Assembly (NCBI GenBank): GCA_024762925.1
Contig: JANTGM010000013.1
Span: 21,461 to 85,460, forward strand
Direction of reading: 5' to 3'
Length of the DNA: 64,000 bases
From: Kofleriaceae bacterium
GTDB taxonomy: Bacteria > Myxococcota_A > Polyangia > Haliangiales > Haliangiaceae
Both the position numbers and the translations under genes were made by a program. Under the pieces are notes generated by a model. That model did not search any database. It worked only from the letters and a program-made list of their open reading frames with translations, and was not told where the DNA came from. Each line of letters opens with the position of its first letter. The first letter of the stretch is position 1. This document shows, piece by piece, positions 46,419 to 55,230 of the stretch.

Positions 46419-46961
46419 GCATTGGGCCATTGGTTCGATCTGGCGATGTCGTGAGAATGTGTGACGATGGGCCCGTATCGCTTCTCGCTGCTGAGAAGAG
46501 TTCTGGATGGTCAGAACAGACCTCGCGCGAATCTCGCGGCAGCGCCTATGTGATTCTTTAGGCGCTCAGCCGAGTCTGATGCGCCTACCATTCGAAGAAA
46601 ACGCCGGCCTCTGTGCCCGACACCGCGCCTGAGCGCGACGTGCGCGTCTTCGTCCTTAGTAGTAGGTTCTCCTATGCTTCCCTTGACGGCCATGGTGAGC
46701 GAACGCAGAGCGGTTGTTGCGGTCGCGCATCAGCATCGCCAACCGGGCTACTGGCGGGACCCTATCGAGGATTGAAATGAGCACCGTCCGACAAGACACT
46801 CCAACAGGCACTGGACTCGCCCAAAGATGTTCAGCAACGGCTCGCAGCAGAGAGCCGCACCAGCCAGAGATCGCCGATGAGCTAAAGAGTGCGTGGAATG
46901 CAGAGGCCCCTGCGCCGGGCAGAGGAACTTGAGCAAGGCGCGGTCCTGACCATCGATGGCG

Positions 46962-46991
46962 ACAAAGCGAGACCAGACAAAGCGAGACCAG
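46962..46991. repeat. 2 x 15-bp tandem duplication
   Basis: ACAAAGCGAGACCAG occurs at 46962-46976 and again at 46977-46991. The duplication keeps the reading frame. Confidence 0.85.
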
Positions 46992-47217
46992 TCGATGGGC
47001 GAGAGAATCGAGGTGGAGTCGACGCCCGCGTTGCCGAGATCCTTGGCGAAGACCGTACCGGGCGTGCGACCATTTGCACAAGCTTCATCAATGCATGCAG
47101 TGCTCTGCGCTAGGATGTGAGTGTGCCGAGTGGGTGGCATCGTAGTTTAGAACGGATGCGAATGGGCAGTAGGGCGGGCTGGGTCGCTCGTCGTTTCACT
47201 TTGCGAGAACGGCGAAC

Positions 47218-47246
47218 AAAAAAAAAGGCCCCGCAGTTGCGGAGCC
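47218..47246 (-). terminator. intrinsic terminator of the 48536 minus-strand gene
   Basis: On the minus strand GGCTCCGC (47246-47239) pairs with GCGGGGCC (47234-47227; one G-U pair) around a 4-nt loop, then nine T residues (47226-47218). Confidence 0.9.
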
Positions 47247-47270
47247 TTCTCTGTCGGTACGGAACTTCTC

Positions 47271-48536
47271 TTAGAGGAAGAAGCTGAACTTACCGCTCTC
47301 TTGTGACTTCTCTTTGAGAACCTTCTGGATGGTCTTGCCCGTATCGTTGAGCTGGTTGACCTTCGCTTCAATGGCCTCAATTCGTTTGGTGTAGGCAATC
47401 TCTGCGAGGGTCGCTGCGCCACCAGTGATGATTTGCTTGATCGACTTACTGGCTGGGTCGAGCATCACAACGCTGTCCCCAGGAATCGAATCTGAGCCGG
47501 GAACAGGGACCTTGTCGACTTTCCAGCCTCCTGTCTGATCGTCCCGGTAAGCAAAACCTGTGAAAGGTTTGCCACCGCAGCCTGCGGGGTTGGGCTTGGT
47601 CTCTCCCTCACACACAGGGCCACCGAGTTGCACCATTCGCATGGTCACAGGAGCGCCCGCCGCGGCATCTTCTGCGGAAGGAATCTGAACCACAGCCCCA
47701 TATGCCATTGGGTTGAAGCCCTTGAACTTGACGGCACCCTCTTTGAGAATCTTCGATTCCTTCTTCGCTTCACGCAGATGCTCTTTGAGCATGGCGTTGA
47801 GGGTGTGGATGTCAGAATAGAACGTGTAAATCTCACGAGAGATGTTCGAGTCGAGGTGGTAGAGGGAACTCTCGTACACCAGCTCATCGTTGGTTGGCAC
47901 AGCCTGGAGTGCTGCAAGCGATGCCGTGAGCTTTTCATCTCCAGGAACAAACTTGCCATTCTGCTTGCCACTCTCAAGTGCTGCAGTCAGCTCTGTGAGT
48001 CCACCGCGGACAATCTTGACATCCTCCATAATTGGCTTGGCGTCGGTGATGACCTGGTTGTACTGGCTTGCGCCCGCACCGATTTTGCCAATCAACACAC
48101 CGGCAATCAGGGGAAGGAAGACCATGGCAGCTGTGCGACCAATCGTCGCGGCCTTGTTCTTCTTGGCAACGCTCTCAACCGAGGAGCCATCATTTACGAC
48201 AACAATCTCAGGCTGAGAGACCACAGCGGCGTTCTGTGCCATTGCGCTCATCGCCCCGAAAGGATCGGAGGAGGCATCAGGAACCTGTGCCTGAGGCTGA
48301 GGCTGAGCTGGGGGAGGTGCTACTCCTGGAGGAGCTGGAATCGACCCCTGGACATTCGCCCCGGGAGGCGGAACGATGCCGCCGGGAGCCGGAGGTTGTG
48401 CCACCCCCGGAGGAGCCACAGGCGCTCCACCGGGAGCTGCGGTGTTGGTTTTTTTCAGGCCTAGCCTGGCTTTGAGATCGCTAATGTCGCGAGCTCCTGG
48501 ACGTTTCGATGTCTGGCTCAAAGGTGGTACCTCCAT
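47271..48536 (-). CDS. single-pass membrane protein with Pro-rich N-terminus
   Basis: The 421-residue product has a long cytoplasmic N-terminus with a Pro/Ala/Gly-rich linker (about 35-85). A single membrane helix follows (TAAMVFLPLIAGVLIGKIGAG, about 133-153). The large outer part is helical at first, with coiled-coil character (AMLKEHLREAKKESKILKEG). A disulfide-like pair (CEGETKPNPAGC) lies near 310. I recognise no family; similar architectures occur in Myxococcota. The protein ends at a strong terminator. Confidence 0.7.
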   Translation of the reverse strand: MEVPPLSQTSKRPGARDISDLKARLGLKKTNTAAPGGAPVAPPGVAQPPAPGGIVPPPGANVQGSIPAPPGVAPPPAQPQPQAQVPDASSDPFGAMSAMAQNAAVVSQPEIVVVNDGSSVESVAKKNKAATIGRTAAMVFLPLIAGVLIGKIGAGASQYNQVITDAKPIMEDVKIVRGGLTELTAALESGKQNGKFVPGDEKLTASLAALQAVPTNDELVYESSLYHLDSNISREIYTFYSDIHTLNAMLKEHLREAKKESKILKEGAVKFKGFNPMAYGAVVQIPSAEDAAAGAPVTMRMVQLGGPVCEGETKPNPAGCGGKPFTGFAYRDDQTGGWKVDKVPVPGSDSIPGDSVVMLDPASKSIKQIITGGAATLAEIAYTKRIEAIEAKVNQLNDTGKTIQKVLKEKSQESGKFSFFL

Positions 48537-48828
48537 TCGGCGGCGACTCTAGGCAAGGCCGCCGAGGGTGTCAAAAGATTTCGGTAGTATGGGTCACAGA
48601 CACCAATGTGTCGACTGATTCTCCGCAAAGGTTTGGCTGCTGTGACCTCCTGTCATGTGAACACATAGTCACAAGGCCTGATCAGGGATCCCTCTTTCGC
48701 CCCCCAACTCCTCGATATTGCTTTGGTGTAAGTCCTGAGTGCCTGATGACGTTACTGGCTCGATTGCTGCTCGTGTGAGTGGCGACATCTCTCGCGCATC
48801 TGCGCTCAAGAACTAGGAGACCTCCCTC
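48537..48828. promoter_or_regulatory. divergent intergenic region with inverted repeats
   Basis: These 292 bp lie between divergent genes. Overlapping inverted repeats cluster at 48641-48673: TGTGAC (48641-48646) with GTCACA (48668-48673), and ATGTG-AA-CACAT (48655-48666). They resemble CRP/FNR-type half-sites, but the spacing is not canonical. No clear promoter was seen. Confidence 0.4.
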
Positions 48829-49656
48829 GTGACATCACAAAGCCAAAGCAAACTCTCTCATCTCCTCCTTATGACTGCAGTGGTCTTTGGGACGCAAGCG
48901 GCACTCGGCGACGATGCCTCGGCAGACACAGTTTCAGTGGCTGTTGGAGGTTCAGCACATGTTGATGCGGGAGTTCATGTAAATGTCGATGGATTCATAG
49001 GTGCGTTGGCGCATCTTGAGGCTGGCATCTCGGTGGGAGTTGGCTTCTCTGCTCCGCCACCTGCTCCGCCTCCACCACCTGTGCCCAGCTACTATGTCGA
49101 GTATGTGGCGCCGGCACCTGTCTACGCTCCGCCCCAACCGCTCTACCTTGATCGACCGATCGTGCAACCGCGGGCACCCATGTCTCGTTGGGGACTCGGC
49201 GCCTTTGCAGGTTCGGTTCACATTGACGACCAAGAAGCCGGATCGGATCTTGGCTTGGTGGGACGGTATCGACTCTCTCGTAGCTGGTCGCTAGAAGGTG
49301 AGGTCGCAAAGACAAAGTCCACGGGAGGGGCGAGAGTGGACCGGCGAGTGGGGGGCGCTGTTATTTGGAACCTGCCCCTAGGGCGCAAACTCAAGCCTTC
49401 GCTGCTCTTGGGCGCGGGCTACGGACAGAGCGAACTTGGCCATGGAGAGTTTCATGCCGAGCAAGGGTATGGCGAAGTGGGCTTCGGACTCTCATATCGC
49501 CTAACCAAGCGCTTTCGAATCATGGCTGATGTGCGAACGGGAACACGCAGCAGTGGCGACGAAGATGTCATGTACGTTGCTAAGGGCGGCGTTGTTGAGT
49601 TCGATCAAGATGAGGACTACAGCAGAGCTCGTCTTGGCGGCATATTCTATTTCTAG
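48829..49656 (+). CDS. outer-membrane beta-barrel protein
   Basis: The 275-residue product starts at GTG 48829 behind AGGAGA. A signal peptide is followed by a valine/glycine-rich stretch and a Pro-rich linker (APPPPPVPSYYVEYVAPAP). From about 120 onward alternating strands (RWGLGAFAGSVHI, KPSLLLGAGYGQSELG, GEVGFGLSYRLTKRF) end in a terminal aromatic residue (GGIFYF), as in OmpA-like or Porin-like 8-stranded barrels. It probably is an outer-membrane protein. Confidence 0.85.
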   Translation: MTSQSQSKLSHLLLMTAVVFGTQAALGDDASADTVSVAVGGSAHVDAGVHVNVDGFIGALAHLEAGISVGVGFSAPPPAPPPPPVPSYYVEYVAPAPVYAPPQPLYLDRPIVQPRAPMSRWGLGAFAGSVHIDDQEAGSDLGLVGRYRLSRSWSLEGEVAKTKSTGGARVDRRVGGAVIWNLPLGRKLKPSLLLGAGYGQSELGHGEFHAEQGYGEVGFGLSYRLTKRFRIMADVRTGTRSSGDEDVMYVAKGGVVEFDQDEDYSRARLGGIFYF

Positions 49657-49751
49657 AACAGCAAAACGGAGCAGTTGCAATTGGCGATCGCTGTGGTGCA
49701 TTCCGCACAGCGCATTCGACTGCGACCGCACCTCTAGCGTATGCTGAAGCC

Positions 49752-50654
49752 ATGCTCCCGGGAGTGCAGCGAAAAGAGATTCGCAGTTTTGATGACACTC
49801 CCATCACCTATTATGTGCGAGGTGAGGGCCCTGCGGTGGTGTTGGCCAATGGGCTTGGCGGCCCGCTTTCTTCCTATCGCCATGTGGCACAGCAACTCGG
49901 CAATGACTACCGCATTCTGAGTTGGGACTACCGAGGCCTCTACGATTCTGGACGGCCCACCGATCCTCTCGCTCTCGGAATGGACCACCAAATTCGCGAC
50001 CTAGAGCTCTTGCTCGATGCAGAGGGCATTCGCCACGCAGTGGTTCTCGGCTGGTCGATGGGCGTCCAAGTCGCCTTCGAGTTTTATCGCCGGCACCCCG
50101 AGCAAGTCGCTGGTCTCGTCATGCTCTGCGGCGTGGCAGGTTCACCCTTTCGAACGCTTCGAGGGGTTCCAGCCGCAAGTACAATCCTGCCTCCGCTTAT
50201 GAATCTGGGCAAACGCAATGCGCGCTTGGTGCAGCGGGTTGCCCGGCGTGTAGGCAAGTGGCCTGGTCTGGTTCCACTGATGCAACGCGCTGGCGTTGTC
50301 GCACCGAGCTTGGACATGAACATCTTCCGCGAAATTGCCGAGGACTTTGCAAGCCTCGACGTGGAAATGTATTGCGAGACTCTCAAGCAGTTGGGAGAGC
50401 ACGATTGCTACTCGGTCCTCCCTCAGATCGAAGTGCCTACGCTGCTAATCACCGGTGACAAGGACCGAATGACGCCCAGTGCGGCGGCGCACCGAATGCA
50501 TAGGGAAATTCCCAAGTCGCGGTTGGTGGTGATCGAGGGCGGAACACACTATGCACCTGTCGAATTTCCCGAGCGCATTGAAAGTGAACTCGACCACTTT
50601 CTAAGCAGCGTTGCTGGCTACGAACCTGTTCGTTATCGTCAGAATCTCTCATGA
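49752..50654 (+). CDS. alpha/beta hydrolase
   Basis: The 300-residue product has a LANGLGGPLSSYRHV oxyanion region, WDYRGLYDSGRP, and a GWSMG nucleophile elbow (Ser102). The acid is in TGDKDRMTPSAAA and the histidine in GGTHYAPVEFP. This matches esterase/3-oxoadipate-enol-lactonase-like hydrolases; the substrate is unknown. The stop overlaps the kinase start by four bases (ATGA). Confidence 0.9.
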   Translation: MLPGVQRKEIRSFDDTPITYYVRGEGPAVVLANGLGGPLSSYRHVAQQLGNDYRILSWDYRGLYDSGRPTDPLALGMDHQIRDLELLLDAEGIRHAVVLGWSMGVQVAFEFYRRHPEQVAGLVMLCGVAGSPFRTLRGVPAASTILPPLMNLGKRNARLVQRVARRVGKWPGLVPLMQRAGVVAPSLDMNIFREIAEDFASLDVEMYCETLKQLGEHDCYSVLPQIEVPTLLITGDKDRMTPSAAAHRMHREIPKSRLVVIEGGTHYAPVEFPERIESELDHFLSSVAGYEPVRYRQNLS

Positions 50655-52360
50655 GTTCTCCTGAGAATGCCTGTCCAGCCTGCGGCAAGGAGGTTCTGGA
50701 CATCGATGTAAACTGTGGCAGCTGCGGTCAGGGGCTCAGCTCCACAGGTGCACAGAGGCTCATTGGCGAGGTCGTTCTCGGGCAGTACACCATCAGCGAC
50801 ATTCTCGGCCAAGGTGGCATGAGCGTTGTCTATCGGGGAAAGCACTCGGTCACGGGACAGGAGGTCGCGCTTAAAGTCCTGCCACCCGATCTTGCCGCCT
50901 ACCGCGATGTGAAGAGCCGCTTTCTCGAAGAGGGCCGAGCCCTTGCACAACTCGATCATCCGAACATTGTGCATCTCTACAACTTTGGCAGCGATGGGGA
51001 CTCTCTCGTCTTGGCCATGCAGTTTGTTCGCGGAAAGACGTGGGAGCGGATCATCATGGAAGAGCGCCATCTGCCTTGGCGGCGCTCGGCGGAACTTGCC
51101 TGCGATGTTGCTCGGGCTCTCGACTACGCACATGGCCGCGGCATCATTCATCGCGACATGAAGCCTTCCAACGTCCTTGTGCGCGAGTTGGATGGAGCAG
51201 GAACGGTAATGGATTTTGGCATCGCCAAGATGCAGAGTTCCACAAAGCTCACAGCGACCGGGCAGACAATGGGAACGGTTCGCTACATGTCCCCCGAACA
51301 AGTGCGCGGCAAGGAGGTCGATGAGCGCACCGACATCTACTCCCTCGCGATAACGACATATGAGTCGGTGGTTGGCGACACCCCATTCACAGGGGAGACC
51401 CACTTTGAGATCATGACCAAGCATCTCAATGAGGCCCCTGTTCCTCCCAGCCAGCGTGGAGCCGTGGTGCCCAGGGCGTTTGAGGCGGTGCTGATGCGGG
51501 CACTCTCCAAGTCCGCGGAGGACCGACAATCGAGCGCCAAGGAATTCACTGAGCAGTTGGAGGCTGCGATGGCAGGTGGGGGAGGCTCTGTCGAGACGGG
51601 TTCTCAACCCATCTCTTTGGGCAAGACCATGCCAATCGGATCGTCAGGCTCCTCCGCCCCGGGAGCAGCAACCGTCGGAAGCGCTGAATCATCGCCATCG
51701 CCATCGCCATCGCCCCCATCGCCACCCGTCGAGTATTCTGAGCTTGTTGCGATTTCTTCGGGGGGGCAAAAGCCCCTCTTTGTGGGGCTGGCACTTGCCG
51801 TGATTGCAGCAGGCGTGGCGACGTTTTTCGTCACTCGCAGTGACACGCCGAAGTCGCAGGTGGCTGGCAGCGAGGTTCCGAAAGCGCCCGCGGATGCTGC
51901 ACCGGTGTCTGTAGAAGACGTACTCGCAGGGGCTTTTGTGCTCCCGGGGGTTCAGTTCGCGGTCGATGAGACCTTTGTGGAAGACAAGCTGCGAATCCTC
52001 TCGGTCGAGGAGATTGACGTAGATGACGTGCGGACGATGGTGCTCAAGTCCCAAGCGATCTTTGCCGAGATCAGTGAGGAGTTGCTCTGGCCAGACGAAG
52101 AGATCCGACAACCACTTAGCCTTGTCTTGGTGCCCCAGTCGGCACTTTGCAACCCTCAACTCGACGAGAATGGGCGAGCGCCTGCGGGCTGCAATGAGCG
52201 AGAAGCGGGAATCCGGCCTCGAGAGAAGACTCTCTACTTAGTCCCTGGCGACGAAGCTGGGCTACAAAGGCGGCTAAACTACTGGGTGGCGATGACCAAG
52301 TGTATTGGCGGTACCGTCGGCAATTGCACCGATGTCATTCAGAAGCGGCTTGGTGAGTGA
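50651..52360 (+). CDS. Ser/Thr protein kinase with N-terminal zinc ribbon
   Basis: The 569-residue product opens with a four-Cys ribbon (Cys8, Cys11, Cys22, Cys25). A complete kinase domain follows: GQGGMSVVYRGKH, VALKVL, IIHRDMKPSNVLV, DFGIAK, GTVRYMSPEQ. A Ser/Pro repeat (from tcgcca hexamers near 51692-51726) links to a membrane helix (VGLALAVIAAGVATFFV) and an extracytoplasmic domain of about 160 residues. It resembles the 11540 kinase in layout and is co-translated with a hydrolase. Confidence 0.93.
   Translation: MSSPENACPACGKEVLDIDVNCGSCGQGLSSTGAQRLIGEVVLGQYTISDILGQGGMSVVYRGKHSVTGQEVALKVLPPDLAAYRDVKSRFLEEGRALAQLDHPNIVHLYNFGSDGDSLVLAMQFVRGKTWERIIMEERHLPWRRSAELACDVARALDYAHGRGIIHRDMKPSNVLVRELDGAGTVMDFGIAKMQSSTKLTATGQTMGTVRYMSPEQVRGKEVDERTDIYSLAITTYESVVGDTPFTGETHFEIMTKHLNEAPVPPSQRGAVVPRAFEAVLMRALSKSAEDRQSSAKEFTEQLEAAMAGGGGSVETGSQPISLGKTMPIGSSGSSAPGAATVGSAESSPSPSPSPPSPPVEYSELVAISSGGQKPLFVGLALAVIAAGVATFFVTRSDTPKSQVAGSEVPKAPADAAPVSVEDVLAGAFVLPGVQFAVDETFVEDKLRILSVEEIDVDDVRTMVLKSQAIFAEISEELLWPDEEIRQPLSLVLVPQSALCNPQLDENGRAPAGCNEREAGIRPREKTLYLVPGDEAGLQRRLNYWVAMTKCIGGTVGNCTDVIQKRLGE
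51692..51726. repeat. TCGCCA hexanucleotide tract in kinase linker
   Basis: About five tandem tcgcca-like hexamers encode a Ser/Pro-rich linker. Such tracts can change length by slippage without breaking the frame. Confidence 0.75.
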
Positions 52361-52424
52361 ACATTGGAAACAGATCGGCAAATACCGTTGGTTGATGAAC
52401 ACTTTGCTTTCCTGGGGCCTCAAA

Positions 52425-52454
52425 TTGACAGGGGCTAAGGGGAAACCTCATAAT
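52425..52454 (+). promoter_or_regulatory. candidate promoter of the MXAN_5187-like gene
   Basis: TTGACA (52425-52430), an 18-bp spacer and CATAAT (52449-52454; five of six match TATAAT). It lies 83 bp before the ATG at 52537. Confidence 0.55.
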
Positions 52455-52479
52455 CACTACTGCTTAGGCCCTCGATGAG

Positions 52480-52503
52480 GCTTCCCAGGTTGGGGGCTTT
52501 TTT
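52480..52503 (+). terminator. leader hairpin with T run (terminator or attenuator)
   Basis: GCTTCC (52480-52485) can pair with GGGGGC (52492-52497; two G-U pairs) around a 6-nt loop. An alternative pairing of GCCCTC (52468-52473) with the same right arm is also possible. Six T residues follow (52498-52503). It lies between the candidate promoter and the start codon. Confidence 0.45.
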
Positions 52504-52536
52504 CAAATGAGGGACGGATAGGCCAAGGGAGAGAGT

Positions 52537-54033
52537 ATGTCGAGGGCAGCTATCGGCGCAGTGCTAGGGGCACTGATCGCGGTTATTACAGGGGCCGCGT
52601 ACATGATGACGACCTCATCACTAGAGGGCAGCATCAGGGACGATGTCAAGCAGCGGGTTGCAAAGGCGCAAGAGCTTCTGATTCAGAACTCTTCGCTCGA
52701 GATGCTTCGGCTTCTCAAACACGCAGAGGCATTGGCGCTCGATCCCAAGCTTGTGGACTCACTGGGAGCTGGCACCGAAGAGGGGCCCGATCCATTGGCT
52801 GCCGAAGCGGTCTTCAAGAAGTTCCGCGCAGGGCTCTCGCCCGATGAGGCCCAACCCGACATCATGGCGATGACCGATGATCGAGGAAAGCTGCTCGCTC
52901 TGATGAGCGGTAGCAATCCTGTGCCCGATCCGGTGCCTGACACCTACCTGAGTGCTGGCAAGATCAAGTACCCCGCTCTTGAGGCATCGGTCACCAACCA
53001 GATTGTGACCAGCGAGATTTGGGACTATGAAGGTTCCGGAGCGATGAAGGTTACGGTGGCTCCGATCTTAGATCCCGAAACGGGGTCAACACTCGGCACA
53101 GTGTTAGTCGCCTACGCAATTACACAGCCGGAAGCGCGCAAGCAGGAAGCGCTCTTGGGCGCACGTGTCGTCTACTTCTACGATACAGGCATTCACACTT
53201 CGAGCTTTGGAAGTGCTAAGGAGCAGCAATCGTCTCTGGGCAAGGTGCTCTTTGCCGATGGACTGGCGGAACAGGCTCTCTCTGCGAAGAACGGCCTTGG
53301 CGACATCCGCACGGTTCACCACGGTGGCAAAGAATACCTCGCAACCACAGGGCGATTACCGCGCTATTTCAGCAAGAAGGTTGGCGAGGGCTATCCAGCT
53401 CCAAAGGCTGGAGCGATGGTTCTCATTTCTCTCACGGATGCCAGCAAGTCGGTGGGCACAGCGGGCATGGCGATCCTCATGGTTGGCTTCTTAGGCATTG
53501 TTCTGGTTCTTCTGGGCATTCACCTCACTGCCAGGCGCATTCTTCACCCACTCGAAGAGATCGAAATTGGGGTCAACGACATCATCAATGGCAACCTGGA
53601 TCGAACCTTCGAACCTGTGGGGACCGACCTCGATGGGCTCGCCAATGCCCTCAACGTGATGCTGGCCAGAATCCTCGGTCGGCCAGAACCTGGCGAAGAA
53701 GAGTTTGACGAAGATGGCAACATCATCCAGTCCCATGCACAACTCCCACACATGGCCGTGTCACAGCCATCCGCTCCCATCGATCAGAAGCAGGCAGAAG
53801 CCGAGGCTCTGGCATCCGAGCCGATGGAGGCGTATTTGCGACGAGTACACAGCGAGTTCGTGGCGGCGCGAGAGGCAAGCGGTGAAAAGGGCGATGTGGA
53901 ATACGATGGATTCGTTCAGAAGCTCATGGCCAACGAAGCATCGCTCAAGCAAAAGTACGGCGCTCGAGAAGTGCGTTTCAAAGTGGTAACCGACGGGGGC
54001 AAAGTTACGCTCAAGCCGGTTCCCATCATGTAG
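52537..54033 (+). CDS. MXAN_5187-type membrane sensor with HAMP-like linker
   Basis: The 498-residue product has an N-terminal membrane helix (about 3-25), an extracytoplasmic sensor (about 26-305) and a second helix (about 306-332). A HAMP-like linker follows (RRILHPLEEIEIGVNDIING). The C-terminal about 70 residues (YLRRVHSEFVAAREASG, then FVQKLMANEASLKQKYGARE) match my recall of the MXAN_5187 C-terminal domain of Myxococcus. There is no kinase or MCP module, so signal output is unclear. Confidence 0.75.
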   Translation: MSRAAIGAVLGALIAVITGAAYMMTTSSLEGSIRDDVKQRVAKAQELLIQNSSLEMLRLLKHAEALALDPKLVDSLGAGTEEGPDPLAAEAVFKKFRAGLSPDEAQPDIMAMTDDRGKLLALMSGSNPVPDPVPDTYLSAGKIKYPALEASVTNQIVTSEIWDYEGSGAMKVTVAPILDPETGSTLGTVLVAYAITQPEARKQEALLGARVVYFYDTGIHTSSFGSAKEQQSSLGKVLFADGLAEQALSAKNGLGDIRTVHHGGKEYLATTGRLPRYFSKKVGEGYPAPKAGAMVLISLTDASKSVGTAGMAILMVGFLGIVLVLLGIHLTARRILHPLEEIEIGVNDIINGNLDRTFEPVGTDLDGLANALNVMLARILGRPEPGEEEFDEDGNIIQSHAQLPHMAVSQPSAPIDQKQAEAEALASEPMEAYLRRVHSEFVAAREASGEKGDVEYDGFVQKLMANEASLKQKYGAREVRFKVVTDGGKVTLKPVPIM

Positions 54034-54042
54034 TAACGCAAC

Positions 54043-55230
54043 GTGCGAAACATGCCGGCGAGAGTACAAACCGGCCTCGAGCGATTGCTCGCAGGCCAGA
54101 GTGCAGTGCAGCTCGACGGGCGGCGTGTGGGGCTCATCGCCAATCCCTCAACGGTCACGAACGATGTCGTGCATGCAGCCGACAGGTTTGCCGAGGCGTA
54201 CAACCTCGTTGCGCTCTTCGGTCCCGAGCACGGTATTCGAGGCAATGCGCAGTACATGGTCTCTGTGGAACCCGACTCGAATTCCGATGGTATCCGGGTG
54301 CACAGCTTGTACGGCAGTGATGAGGCGTCGCTGACACCGACACCGGAGAGTCTCGAAGACTTGGACGTGCTCGTCTTCGATATTCAGGATATAGGAACTC
54401 GGTATTATACCTACGTCTGGACAATGGTCTTGGCGATGCGCGCCTGTGCGAAGGCCAACGTCGCCTTCGTGGTCTTGGATCGCCCCAATCCCATTGGCGG
54501 AGTGCGCGTTGAAGGTGGCGACATTCACGAGGGCTTTGACTCCTTTGTCGGCTTGCGCTCCTTGCCCAACCGGCACGGCTTGACGGCGTGCGAAATCGCC
54601 ACCTGGGCTGCACGAGAAGAGAAGCTCGACATAGACCTCACCTGCGTGACCATGCAGGGCTGGCAGCGCGAAATGAGCTTTCGGGACACAAAGCTTCCCT
54701 GGGTGTTGCCATCACCGAACATGCCAACGCAGGAAACGGCGCTTGTATACCCGGGAATGTGCCTTCTGGAAGGAACCGGTATTAGTGAGGGCAGGGGCCA
54801 TACGCGCCCCTTCGAAGTCTCTGGAGCGCCATACGTTGATGGTGACACACTCGCTTCGCTACTTTCGCAACAAGAACTACCCGGTGTGGCCTTTCGCCCG
54901 ATGACCTTCACGCCAACGTTCGACAAGTTTGAAGGGGTGGCCTGCAATGGCATCCAGCAGCACATTACCGACCCGCACAGGTATCTTCCCTACAAGACGG
55001 GCGTTGCAATTGTGTGGGCTGTGCACAAACTTTGGCCTAAGAGTTTTTCTTGGCGCAGCGATGCCTACGAGTTTGTCGACAACATCCCCGCGTTCGATTT
55101 GTTGGCAGGCTCAGCGCAGTTGCGCGAGGGAATAGACGCTGGGCACGACCTAACTGCGCTCTCCGAAACATGGGCCGAAGCCGAAATCCGGTTTGTCAAA
55201 GAGCGGGAGTCCTGGCTTCTCTATCCATGA
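54043..55230 (+). CDS. DUF1343/NamZ-like protein
   Basis: The 395-residue product has the family motifs VGLIANPSTV, FGPEHGIRG, VFDIQDIGTRYYTYVWTM, LDRPNPIGG and LPWVLPSPNMPT. Members include NamZ, an exo-N-acetylmuramidase. The start is GTG 54043 or ATG 54052. No signal peptide is visible, so it is probably cytoplasmic and may take part in murein recycling. The stop overlaps the nadD start (ATGA). Confidence 0.88.
   Translation: MRNMPARVQTGLERLLAGQSAVQLDGRRVGLIANPSTVTNDVVHAADRFAEAYNLVALFGPEHGIRGNAQYMVSVEPDSNSDGIRVHSLYGSDEASLTPTPESLEDLDVLVFDIQDIGTRYYTYVWTMVLAMRACAKANVAFVVLDRPNPIGGVRVEGGDIHEGFDSFVGLRSLPNRHGLTACEIATWAAREEKLDIDLTCVTMQGWQREMSFRDTKLPWVLPSPNMPTQETALVYPGMCLLEGTGISEGRGHTRPFEVSGAPYVDGDTLASLLSQQELPGVAFRPMTFTPTFDKFEGVACNGIQQHITDPHRYLPYKTGVAIVWAVHKLWPKSFSWRSDAYEFVDNIPAFDLLAGSAQLREGIDAGHDLTALSETWAEAEIRFVKERESWLLYP

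Larger units (their letters stand above)
46337..47270. other. 934-bp gene-poor region
   Basis: No convincing gene was found between the 46336 stop and the 47271 stop of the opposite-strand gene. Short frames on both strands overlap and none resembles a known family. It contains two terminators at its ends (46392, 47246) and a 15-bp tandem duplication at 46962-46991. Its middle has fragments of plausible coding sequence in several frames (46650-47110), which suggests a decayed gene. Confidence 0.5.

Noticed and set aside
46560..46586. Stem-loop AGGCGC/GCGCCT that might suggest a tRNA or small RNA
   Set aside because: No tRNA arms or T-loop sequence could be found around it.
48762..48775. TGGCTC followed by TTGC upstream of the outer-membrane barrel gene
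   Set aside because: GG-to-GC spacing is several bases too short for a sigma-54 promoter.
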